Source: Cystobasidiopsis lactophilus (lineage: Eukaryota; Basidiomycota; Agaricostilbomycetes; Agaricostilbales; Chionosphaeraceae). From it: DNA of 64,000 nucleotides. The notes beneath the pieces were generated by a model that was not told the DNA's origin, ran no database searches, and was given only the letters and a program-made list of their open reading frames with translations. Each line of letters opens with the position of its first letter. The stretch's first letter is position 1. Location of the stretch: the NCBI GenBank assembly GCA_001599975.1, contig BCIO01000006.1, positions 205,156 through 269,155 on the forward strand, written 5' to 3'. Positions 32,105 through 41,899 of the stretch are shown here, in pieces. The position numbers and the translations under genes are program-made.

Positions 32105-33529
32105 ATGCCTCCCGAAGACTCGACGGCGAGCGAACAGCAGGCCCAGCACGACCGTCTCTCCGGCTTGCCGCCAGAAATTCTTCAACTCATCTTCACCCAT
32201 GTGTTCAGCCACTACAATGGTCAAGCTGGAGTAGACCTTCTCAGAAGCCAAAACTGTCGATTGACACCTCCGCTGGTGTTGCTGGCCAAACGGATGGTCG
32301 AGCCGATTGCTTCAGCCTACTATGAACTAGCTGTGGTGACCTGGGGCCAGGAGTCAACAGCTGCTCAGTTCTTTCACCCCGACTTCGGCTTTGCGTTGGG
32401 CTCTGCCAAGCGGCGAATCCGACGACTGCTCATTCGCTTCCAACACTCTCCGACAGTGACTAGCGACGTAATCGAAGCTTTTTCTGTCATCAACATGCTC
32501 CTCGCCCAACTCCCTCGTGTCAACTTCCATATCGATGCTGCTGTGGCCGAGTTCCCGGTCAAACTCTTGGTTTCCAATTTCCGAGACGCATCGCTGGGAA
32601 GCCTCACCTTCTTATTCGGGCAAGTGGATGCATTGGCCGTGATGGAAATGGTCCCCACCTTGAAATTTGCGGTATTCTACTGGGGCCTATTCGCGCCGAG
32701 AGTCAATATCCCCTGTGTGGAGGTTTTTGGTTTGGGGGTGGAACACTTGAACGGCTTGCAACTTTGCCGCAGGTCGGATGGAGCGATTGAATTGGGTCGT
32801 TTTGATTTGGAAATTGGGGGACACCTTGGCTGGCCAGCACCCGGCCGACTTCAAGGGTTTTTGCAAAAGCTGGCAGGCCAACAGTCACCAGCGCTATTAC
32901 GGAATTTCTTTTTGGACGACGACGACAATGTCGGCATCTATGAAGAAGTGCAGTACATCCTGCCCTTGATGCCAACATGCGCCAAGCTCATTCTACGTGG
33001 AACCCGTTGGTTTGGGTCTGCCGCGGTCGGCAAATTGATCAACTGCTGCTCGCCCATGTTGGCTAAACTGACCATCTGCTTGGCTCGCCGCAGCCCAGTA
33101 GCGTTGGTCGCACCATTTCAAGACTTTGCGCGAGCGTTACTGCCCACTTTGTCGGTCATATCGGAGCTTTCGCTCAGCATTCAGCCAGTAGCCGGCATCT
33201 TGATACCCGAGGATGGCTTTGCGTCCCTTCCAGTCGTCGTATTGATGGCTGTCTACGAGGCTCTTCGGACGCCCAGCCACCTCGGAAGCCTCAAATCAGT
33301 GCGCGTGTCGGACTATGGGCAACCTGACAACTTTGGCCCGCTCCTAGGAGAAGTCAAGAGTGTGCTTCAGCTTCTCAAAGTCCAAGGGAGAGTGAAGGTC
33401 AGCACTTTTCCGGATGGTATTGGATGGAAGGTAGGCTTTGTGGTGCTCATGTCGAACCTGGCTCAAATCTGCTGTCGTAGAGGGGTCCTCCCTGATATTC
33501 CCTGTGCCTTCATGGGCTCAAGGTCCTAA
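32105..33529 (+). CDS. F-box protein, tandem copy 2
   Basis: Paralogue of copy 1: DRLSGLPPEILQLIFTHVF (F-box), QFFHPDFGFALGSAKRRIRR, LLAQLPRVNFHIDAA, ELGRFDLEIGGHLGWPAPGR, RALLPTLSVISELSLSI and LGEVKSVLQLLKVQGRVKVS. Intronless. It is longer at the C-terminus than copies 1 and 3: after KVSTFPDG it runs on for about 40 residues (VGFVVLMSNLAQICCRRGVL...), probably because the ancestral stop was lost or lies behind an unrecognised intron (GTAGGC at about 33430). Predicted SCF substrate receptor; target unknown. Confidence 0.78.
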   Translation: MPPEDSTASEQQAQHDRLSGLPPEILQLIFTHVFSHYNGQAGVDLLRSQNCRLTPPLVLLAKRMVEPIASAYYELAVVTWGQESTAAQFFHPDFGFALGSAKRRIRRLLIRFQHSPTVTSDVIEAFSVINMLLAQLPRVNFHIDAAVAEFPVKLLVSNFRDASLGSLTFLFGQVDALAVMEMVPTLKFAVFYWGLFAPRVNIPCVEVFGLGVEHLNGLQLCRRSDGAIELGRFDLEIGGHLGWPAPGRLQGFLQKLAGQQSPALLRNFFLDDDDNVGIYEEVQYILPLMPTCAKLILRGTRWFGSAAVGKLINCCSPMLAKLTICLARRSPVALVAPFQDFARALLPTLSVISELSLSIQPVAGILIPEDGFASLPVVVLMAVYEALRTPSHLGSLKSVRVSDYGQPDNFGPLLGEVKSVLQLLKVQGRVKVSTFPDGIGWKVGFVVLMSNLAQICCRRGVLPDIPCAFMGSRS

Positions 33530-33962
33530 AGCCTTGCATTTGGCTTACCAGTGGCGCGGGATCCGGCCTTGAACTATTCAAGGGGTGGCGAAGCAGATTT
33601 GATCCGGTCAGACAGTGGGCTAGTGCGACAATAGTGCCAGTCGAGGAAGTTGTACAATAAAGGCAGTTCTTACTCTTCAATCCATCAAGGTACCAGTGGT
33701 CGACTAAGCCTAGGTTGCCTGAAGACTCCCGCCAATTTCGCTTGTTCTGGTCCCAGAGTCGCTTGCTCTGAACTTGTTTGGTGTCGTGTTTGCGATCTGC
33801 TACTCCTAAAGGTGCGTGCCGATCTGAAAAACTCGCTGTCTCCATCTCACCGTCATTCCGCGCCAGGCTTCCTCTCTGGCAATTTTTTGAGTGAGGAAGA
33901 TGTGCTGCATCTTTGCACCCTACGCCATGGCTAAGGTACTGGCTCCATTGGAAGGACGAAGC
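33530..33962. other. intergenic between F-box copies 2 and 3
   Basis: 433 bases. Carries the diverged copy of the upstream element described for the 31443-32104 interval. An upstream ATG (33891) is in frame with copy 3, but ATG 33963 fits the paralogue starts better. Confidence 0.45.
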
Positions 33963-35313
33963 ATGGCTCCCAAGGCAGCTAGCAAGCGAGGGTCAAAGGC
34001 AGTCGGCCAGCCAATCGATATCGCCAGCGAGGACAAGGAGGACCGCCTTTCTCGACTGCCACCAGAAATCCTCCATCGCATTTTCGCTAAAGTGTTCACT
34101 TCGAAGCGTGGCGTTCAGCTGGCAGTCGATATACAAAAAAGCAGAAACCTCCGAACGGCACCACCGTTCGTGCTGCTGGCCAAATGCTATGTTCAACCCG
34201 TCACGGCCTCCTTCTACGAAGTAGCTCGGTTCACCTGCCGGTGTGACAAGATTTCAAAAGACCAAGCCATCGACTCAGCGCTTGTTCCTCATCACGGCTT
34301 CGGGTTGGGGCCCTGCCGACAATGGGTTAGGCAACTCTTGGTATCCTTCCGCTCGGACAGAGAACGCCCAACAAGTATCATGGGTCTCCTACTTCTCAGC
34401 AACGTCCTGGATCGACTTCCTCGTGCCAGTGTTTACGTCGAGCATTTCGATTGCTCGCTCCCAATAGAGCAATGGGCGCCTGTCTTTCGGAATGCCTTTA
34501 TCACTAACCTCAATCTTTCGATGGGCATGCTGCCTGCGGATCATTTGGTCATCATGCGAGATCTGCCGTCCTTGAAGCGCTTAACTTTGACTCCTGGAGG
34601 CGACGGCACCATGACGCTCTTTGGGGTGCCGAGGAACTATCCATGAAGCAACTCTTTATCGCGGAGAAGGAGGAGAAGTTTTAATGGACCGCTTTTGTCT
34701 GCGCATCGATGACGAAGGGCCATTAGCGCATCAATTGCTGGAGTTTTTCACCAAAGTCGCCCGTCAAACCCCACCTCCAACAATCGATGGCCTCTCCCTC
34801 TCCCGCTCTTTCGATCGCTTCGGCGGGCTGGCCTACCAAAGTGTCCAACAAGTCTTTCATCTCATTCCACCAACAGTCAAAACAATAGATCTTCAAGACG
34901 AACTTTGGTTTAAATCGTCGGTTGCTCGCGACCTGCTCAGCCTCAGTTCAGCCAGCCTCACATCTCTTCACATTGCTCTTCCGCGCCGTAGCTTCAACTC
35001 CTCTACTTTACCGTTCGACGACGTGGTGCGACCCTTATTAATCAGCCTGCCCCACCTCCAAGAAGTCTTCATCGAACTGGAAGCTGCTGAAGAGGGAGTT
35101 GACGGAGGAGATTGGATATCGCTCCCATTTGTACTTCTGGTCACCATTCATGGCCTTTTGGGCACGACTCGTCTGGACAACCTGACTTCCATATGTGTGC
35201 AGGATTTTGGTAGAGAGGTCGACGAAGTTGCCTTGGCTGACGTCAAGAGTGTCCTTCAACTCCTCAAAGCTCAAGGGAAAGTAAAAATCAGCACTTCTCC
35301 AAGATTGGTGTAA
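33963..35313 (+). pseudogene. F-box protein, tandem copy 3, frameshifted
   Basis: N-terminal half in one frame: DRLSRLPPEILHRIFAKVF (F-box), VLLAKCYVQPVTASFYEVAR, VRQLLVSFRSDRERPTS, up to FGVPRNYP and a stop at 34646. The C-terminal half continues in a different frame from about 34630: LYRGEGGEVLMDRFCLRIDD, LTSLHIALPRRSFNSS, VFIELEAAEEG and LADVKSVLQLLKAQGKVKIS. Copies 1 and 2 align across this point without a break, at GLPIQYLNLVRL and its equivalent, so about one base was gained or two lost near 34640. No GT-AG pair of normal intron size bridges it. Either a young pseudogene, a sequence error, or two separate short products. Divergence from copies 1 and 2 is larger than between those two. 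Confidence 0.65.
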
Positions 35314-35624
35314 AGGCAAAGCCTTGAAAGGAAAAGCCTTTGGCCCGCAGATGTGCATCCCAATGCAACCGTAAGTCTTCTTTCCTTTGTGGGCTGCCTC
35401 GCTACCCTCTCTGAACCCATTCAAGTAGTCAAGTCTATCCAGGCCAGATCCCTCCTCGCCCGACGTTCAGACTACATTGTGGCTTTTGCACGAGCCTCGC
35501 GCTCGGTCAATCCCACACAACCGCTCTTTAACGTAGGTGAATTGTCTACGGATTCGCACAGTCAGGTCTGAAGTCAGGTCTGAAGTGGGACAGCAGAAGC
35601 ACCCGCTCTCGGAATGCTGACCAG
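35314..35624. other. intergenic with short tandem repeat
   Basis: Between F-box copy 3 and the next membrane protein. A 13-base unit (GTCAGGTCTGAAG) is repeated directly at about 35563-35588. The first exon of the following gene probably lies here but could not be fixed. Confidence 0.4.
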
Positions 35625-36520
35625 ACGGAAGACGCGAAGCGATCGGGACTGCCCCCTCCTGGCTGACCTTATACGCCGTGCGGGATCTATATCTAGTTGC
35701 CGCCTCTTTTCTCGCTACGACCACCTTCTTCGAGTTCGTGAGTGGATCAGCCAAGCGTTGAGGAAAGACTGACGTGCGTCTCGCCAAGTGCATGCCGCCC
35801 ATCGACAAGTTCTCGCTGGGGCAGTACGCCTTCTTTGGCCTGGCCAGCATTGGCACCAAGCACGCCTTCAAGCCCAAGCTGACCGTCCATATGATTCTGG
35901 TCATCTCTGAGCTTGTGTGCTACTACTCTGGCGCCCTCAAGCCCGGGATCGATGCACTAGCGCTCACGAGCGTTTCGATGGCCTACGCACTATGGATGAC
36001 GCCGCACTTCAAGTTCGGATACAAGGTGCCCATGCGTGAGCTTACATGACCTTCAAACGACTTCAGCAACCTTTCTTATCCCATCGCAGAGAGCATGTTT
36101 GCCGCCAGCGCAATTATCCGGTTCCCGCTTGCCTACTTGGCCTATGCGCATCGCAATACGCCCTTGGGCCTGCACTACTACCGCCTTAGCGTCCTACAGA
36201 TTGACTCTTTCATCTGGGTCCGGTTCTTCTTGGTCATCTTCCTGCTCATGCCGCGCTACGGGATGAGCACGAAGGAAGTCTGGCAGACAGCGTCTACTGC
36301 GGGCTTCTTCCTGGCCGCTTCACGCCTTGGGAATTTGTGGCTTGGTATCTACGTGTTGACTTTCTTGGCCGTCTGTTTGCCGTACGGGATGTACGAGGAC
36401 AGGAGGCTCGCAAAGTGGGTTCTTTCGATTGCCACGAATGTAGCCTCACTCACTCGTCCGGCCATCAGATGGAATACAGAGGTGGCGGAGGCAAAGAAGG
36501 AGGCGACTGGGAGCGGGTGA
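35625..36520 (+). CDS. unknown multi-pass membrane protein (start not resolved)
   Basis: No family recognised. The first supported exon begins after an acceptor at 35624 and reads WLTLYAVRDLYLVAASFLAT then TTFFEF. An intron (donor GTGAGT, about 35739-35788) leads to MPPIDKFSLGQYAFFGLASI and HMILVISELVCYYSGAL, ALALTSVSMAYALWM. A second intron ends near 36090, followed by MFAASAIIRFPLAYLAYAHR, LQIDSFIWVRFFLVIFLLMP and LGNLWLGIYVLTFLAVCLPY. Five or six hydrophobic helices, a charged C-terminal tail (AEAKKEATGSG). The start codon exon is missing: a stop lies just upstream of the acceptor in this frame, so at least one more exon must exist. Confidence 0.55.
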
Positions 36521-36924
36521 AGCGGATCGCAAGCGAGAATGAGATGGTTTGGTCAGGACTTTGGGTTTTCGGAGGAGCGCGGGGTCGAGAACAACAAGTG
36601 TCTATACAAACGCTTCTCACGAACGACACGCTTAGACTGTTTGATCTTTGAAGAGCCCGCCAACTAGCGAGCCAAAGGTCAAAAGAGAATGGCCGCTTGT
36701 GAGAGTACAAGGTGAATTTGCAAGCGGGCAAGGCGGCATATCGAGACACCAATGTTACAAGAACGATATTCGATTTAGAGAACAAGCCCCACCAGGCGGT
36801 CGAAGTATGCCAACAGAACAGAACAAGAGACAAACGCGAAAGAAGCCCGGCTAGAAAGCATTTCGTTTTGTGTATCATACAGTATTCGCCAAGCCCATGA
36901 GGAGTCGTAGGGATAGATGATCGT
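36521..36924. other. convergent intergenic, 404 bases
   Basis: Between stops of a plus-strand and a minus-strand gene; holds both 3' ends. Nothing else recognised. Confidence 0.4.
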
Positions 36925-38694
36925 TTATACAAAAGCAGCGGGGGAGGCTTTGGCCCGCATGTCGCCGCTGCCGTTCTTGGAGCTGGTGGAGGAAGGTGGC
37001 GACTTGATGCCTGCTCGAAGGAGGGCGGCTTTGTTCGGCCTAGGGGCAATGGAAGGCGACTTGATCACGGAGGTTCGTTTTGATTGGGAGGTGCTTGAAG
37101 TCGGAGACTTGAACTCTGCGAGCACGTGAATCCGAAGAACGCATCAGGCGTTGCCTTGCGATGAAGCGGTTGACGCAGACCCACCAGGAGAGCCAGGCTC
37201 GGGGACATCGTTCTCCGTCTCGGTTATCGAGCTCGGCTTGGGCTTGGGGGACGGCGTGGGCTTTGCGCCGCCACCGCCGCCAGAGCGCAGGCCGGCGGCA
37301 TTGTTGGACCGAGGCGCAATGGTGGGGCCTTGCAAGCTGGCGATATTGAACTGCAGGGAGCGCCGCTTGTAGCCCGGCTGGTTCTCAAAGTAGTTGGCCC
37401 GGTCCGAAGTGCCTGTGGCTGTGCCATATGGAAGAACATCGATGAGAGAGCGATAATCTCATACAGGCAGCTTTCAACGCACCTGCTCGGGGCGAAGTGA
37501 CGGGCCGAATGAAGACGCCGTGCTCGTTGACGTTTTCCTCCAAGAGCGCCTCTTCCGGTCCCACAGCCCCGGAAGCCCTGAGGGACGCCGCCTTGTTCTG
37601 CCTGGGTGCCACTTTGGGAGCCTGGGTGGAGGCGACGGTGATGGTGGACGAGCGCCGCTTGTGGCCGGGCACGTCCTGGAAGCAGTCGGAGGCCGAGCGG
37701 TCGCTGGTGTTGGACGCCATGCGCACCATGCCGGTCGGGCCTTTGGGCGAATCGACGACTTCCCCACCGGTAGCCCTGAGAGCCGAGGCTTTGGTGGGTC
37801 GAGGGGCGATGGAGGGTGCGCCGAGGGATTTGGGCAAGTTCGCCACCGGCCGCTTGTTGACGCCGGGGGTGACCATGTCGGGCTCGGAGGGCTCGCCCGA
37901 GGACTTGAGCGAGGGCTCTTTGGCGGGCAGCTGGACGCCCATTCTGAGAGCGGCGGCCTTGGTGATTCTGGGCGCGATCGACGGCTTCGCATGGGTGGAA
38001 GGCAGGGCGCGGGCCTTGAAGCTGCCACTGGCGGCGACTGACGGGGCGGCGGCGGTCGAGCCTTCCGGGGACAAGGACAGGGCAGCGACAGAGAGCTCGG
38101 CGGCCGGGTCGTCCTCCGCCACCTCCAGAGCGGCCTGCACCAAGTTGGCAGAGTCGGTGGTGGGCACTTGGTCCAGAGCCTCTTGCGTCAAAGGCGTGTA
38201 GGTGAACTTGCGCGACGACTTGGCGGCGGCCTGGGTCTCTGCCTCATCTTGTATGGGCGCAGCAGGCAGCAGGGAGGCAGGGAAGAGCTTGGCTTGGGTG
38301 GCCTCAGCCTCTTGCTCGGAGGCAGCAATGTAAACAGACTCGTTTCTGTCCGATTTTTAATTATTTGGGTTCAGACCGGGGTTCTTGCGTGAACAGCAGC
38401 GTTGTAAGAGGATGGCTCACTGTGCGAACATGGCCGCCAGCTCGGGGAGCGACAAGGAAGGCGCCCGCTTGACAAGCAGAAGGTAGTTGGTGCCCGCGTT
38501 GAGCCCCTTGGCCTGCTGGAACCTGTGCATTCGACCAATGAGCCATGCAGAGACAGTGCAAGATGGAGGCCAGCAACGCACCCTTCGACCTTTTTGCGCT
38601 CCAAGATCAAACAGCCCGCGTCTGTGAGCTGGTGCTCGACCTCGTCCCCTTGCTGAGCCTTGGAGATGATCACGACCGCGGTCCCTGTTGCCAT
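36925..38694 (-). CDS. disordered protein with five IAPRxxKAAxLR repeats
   Basis: The N-terminal part (start 38694) MATGTAVVIISKAQQGDEVE, LTDAGCLILERKKVEG and NAGTNYLLLVKRAPSLSLPE looks like a small folded domain. It has only a vague resemblance to a nucleoside-diphosphate-kinase start, so I do not name it. The rest is low-complexity and carries five motif copies: PSIAPRITKAAALR, PSIAPRPTKASALR, PKVAPRQNKAASLR, PTIAPRSNNAAGLR and PSIAPRPNKAALLR. Around the third and fourth copies a longer unit recurs: SDR, about seven residues, F, then PGxKRRS, an IAS/VAS strand, then the motif. The fifth copy lies in the last exon. It is joined in correct phase only by a GC-AG intron at 37116-37154 (donor CAAG/GCAACG, 39 bases); otherwise the frame stops at 37144. 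Function unknown. Confidence 0.65.
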
Positions 38695-38971
38695 TCGTGC
38701 TACTGCGGTTATATTAGAACCGAACCAGAGAAAGCAGGCGACACGAGGATGGTTGGAGCAGCGAGAAGTTCGAGCGCTGAAACAGGCTGTGGATGCTGTC
38801 TCACGTCAGACAGGTGGCAAAAGAGGCCTAAGCTTTGCGCTGGCAGTAAGGGGATGTGGGTGTGGGGTAATCCAATGCAAGATTGATGGGTCTACAAGGA
38901 GGAAGAACACATGCCGGGGGGGCGAGAACGATGCTTTTTGGGGAGTCTGTTGATGGGAGGGAGCGGGGGTT

Positions 38972-41694
38972 CTAAGAGTCGGCCACGACGTCTTCCCTCT
39001 TGAGCTTTGCGTCTTTGGAGGGCGACTTGGGCTCTTTTTGAGGAGGCGCCGAGGTGGTGGGCTGAGTGCGCAGGTTCTTGCCTTCGTTCATGATCTGCTC
39101 GGCCGCCGATTCCTCGTCGACCAAGATCTGTAGATGGCCAAAAAATTCGGAGCTTTAGCGAGAGCAGCAAAAGCTTGAAGTGAGTAGGGCAACCTACACC
39201 TAGACCCTCGCCCTCGGCCAGGGAGAGGATGTCGGACAAGGGGACAAAGCCGTCCTTGTCGCAGTCGAGCTTGCCCAACAGCACGTCGATGTGCTCGTCG
39301 TCCGGTCTGTGACCCACGTTTCAGGTTAAAGCCTCTCAAGGCTTGTAGGTAAGAATGCGAGGCTCACCGATGCCGGATCTCCATGAGCGCTTTCTTGAGG
39401 TCTTGCACGCTCAGCTTGCCGTCCGCCTGGGGCGCGATGGTGTTCATCTTGGCTCCCACTTCCTTGTCGTCTGTAAGCAGTACCCCGAATGGATCAGACG
39501 AGTTGAGTCTGATTGAAGGTGGATAGGCAACTCACAGTCCTCGAGCTGCTTGTCGATCTTGGTGATCATGGCCCGAATGCGCTTGCCGAGCGCGACCGCC
39601 TGGGGGTCGGGGTCCTGCTTGCTCTCGGCCTCGGTCTGCAGGTTGTCCTCCATGAGCTTGCGCAGGTCGGCGCGCTCCTGGAGCACGCTCGACTTGGCCG
39701 ACAGGATGGACAGGGCCGCGCCGAGCTCGTTCACTTGCTCCTGCGTCATCCGCACGTTGGCGATCTCCTCCTCGTCCAAAATGGCCGCCTGAACCTGTGC
39801 GATACCCGCTGCAAATCAGAAACCAAAGTCTGAAAAACAGGGGGAGAGCACCACGCACCTGATCTTGAGGCAGGAGCTCCTCAGCCTTGGCCCGCTCAGT
39901 CTCCACCTTCTCCCTCTCCGCCTCCTCCGCCAGGTCCTTCTCCTCCTGCTCTTTGGCTTTGGCAGCCTGTCGAGCGCTCGCTTCTTTCTGTTCGTCACCA
40001 AAATGACAACATGAGCCTCGGTGGAAACACATGAAAGGGGAGCAAGCGCGACGAACCTCCTCCTGCTCTTTCTCGTCTTCAATGAGCTCCTCTTGCTCTT
40101 GGAGCACCTCCAGGCGCTTCTTGTAATCGAACGTGTCCGACACCTTGAGCTCGGTCACGTTCAACTGTGCAAATTTCGAGCCATTATCTCAGCACACAAA
40201 GGAGGAGATAGAAGCAAGGGCGAGGAACGCACCAAAGTATCAGGCAGGGAAGCCAGCACGTCCTTCAAGCTGGCCAGGGACACCTCGTCGGCCGAGTCGG
40301 CCTCCATCTTCATGTTGTTGTACGTGAACGCGCGGGAGAGGATGAGCAAGGTGCCGGAGAGGCCGCGGTGGACGTGCATGTCGATCCACTGGGCGAGGTG
40401 CTCCCTGAGGCGGTCGGCGGGCACGCCGATGGTGCGGATGCCGCGGGACTGGCAGGCCTGCGCGAGCTCCGAGTCTTGCAGGTTGTCAATGCCCTCGCCT
40501 TCAATCACCTGTATTCGCCAAAATACCGCACAAATCAGAAAACATGCAAACACTGATGTGAAGGAGGGGGCAAAGGCGAAATACCTTGTCGTCCCTTCGA
40601 AGTTGGGCCATGCGGTTGCGGATGGTCTGGCGGAGGAAGTTGTCGGTGCCAAAGGCGTTGATGGACATGTACCGGCACATGCTGACCAATTGTGGGCGGG
40701 ACAAGTTCTCGAGCGTCAAGTCGTCGTCGAACAGCTTGGCCACTCGGACAATGTCGTCCGTCGAAGGCGATTCGCCCGTCGCCCTGACCTGTCCACCCGA
40801 AGCCGCCTAATCAGCCCAAAAAATGAAAAACTGATGAATAGGCAAGTGGCGAACCTTGCGAAAGAACTCTTTGAACTCCTCCGACTCGCGGATCTTGTCC
40901 GGCGACTTGACGCCAGACTCGCGCAGCGTCTCTTGCAAAAACTTGGCCATCTCGATTCGCACCTTCAACAGCTTGCGCTTCTTCTCGTCCTGCCACGCAC
41001 CAACTTCTCGTCAGACCCAAATACGTTCTGTCTGGAAAGGAAGAGAGGAGCGAACCTCCTTGTGCTTGTCGGTGAAAGTGGAGGGCAGCATGTTCGGGAA
41101 CAGCTTCAAAGCGACGGGCAGCAAGAACTCCATGAACGGCACGATCAAGAAGACGGAGAAGGGGATCAAGCGGAGGAGGTCCTGGGTGGTGCGCTTGAGC
41201 TGGCGATGCTCTCTCCGGGTGAGCTTCCTGCCTTTTAGAAGCGAGACCAGCAGGCCGGTGGAGATGCGCGTCTCTTTGGCGAGCAGCTTGGCGCCGTGCC
41301 AATAGTGCAACGCTTCTTTTTTGACCGTCGCCTTGATCCGGCTCCATCTGGAAGCCGCCTTGGGTTCTGCTGAGAGCTCCTTAGTGGACTCCTTGCTCTC
41401 TTTAGCTGAGGCTGGCGCAGCTTCGGCTTTAGGTGGCTTCTCGGACAGCTCTTTAGGCGAGCCCGGGGTGGTCGTCGTCGTCGTCGTCACTTGCTTCGGT
41501 TGCTCCTGCGTTGTACGACCGGCGGTGTAAGATGGCGGCGGAGGTGGTGGTGCTGAAGAAGAGCGATGAGTGGCTGGCTCGGTGGAGTAGAAGTGGCCAT
41601 TATAAAAAGCAGGGGCGAGGACGGAGGCGCATCTCGGTGGCTGCCTCGCTGTCCAGGCCAGGCCAGCAGCGGTGCGCAGTCCAACTCTGATCAT
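38972..41694 (-). CDS. LETM1-type mitochondrial inner-membrane protein with EF-hand
   Basis: LETM1/Mdm38 family: mitochondrial K+/H+ (or Ca2+/H+) exchange and ribosome binding. ATG 41694 starts [20 protein letters not shown], a basic mitochondrial presequence, followed by a Pro/Thr-rich linker with eight Thr in a row. The core is intact: [60 protein letters not shown] (transmembrane), [69 protein letters not shown] long Glu/Lys coiled coil follows ([20 protein letters not shown]...). The C-terminus has a canonical EF-hand loop [12 protein letters not shown], a feature of animal LETM1 that yeast Mdm38 lacks. About nine introns. An in-frame upstream ATG at 41901 would bury the presequence and is rejected. 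Confidence 0.93.
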
Positions 41695-41899
41695 TTGTTC
41701 CAACCTTTTCACTGCGGCGAGAGCGGCATTCTCGTGAGGCGGTCGCACAAGTGCACAGCGGCTGTTCAGAAGCAACAAAAATATCGCGAAGACGCAAGCC
41801 CTTGCCGAGTGACAACGACGACGTTGTGACTCTTGGGTTTGACGCGAGCACAGCTTGTCAGCCACTCGCCACGCACACACACCAAGCCAAGCCCAAGCC
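41695..41899. promoter_or_regulatory. divergent promoter, 205 bases
   Basis: Shared region between the start codons of the LETM1-type gene (minus) and eIF2B alpha (plus). It is too short for a third gene, so both promoters must be compact or shared. Confidence 0.55.

Noticed and set aside
37497-38201. 234-codon plus-strand open frame
   Set aside because: Antisense of the IAPR-repeat gene; the repeats are clear only on the minus strand.
38500-38694. Nucleoside diphosphate kinase domain at the start of the repeat protein
   Set aside because: Only a loose pattern (xxxISK...AGCLILERKKV) and no active-site NxxHGSD motif, so the name is not justified.
40021-41238. 405-codon plus-strand open frame
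   Set aside because: Antisense to the well-supported LETM1 gene; crosses its introns and has no domain.
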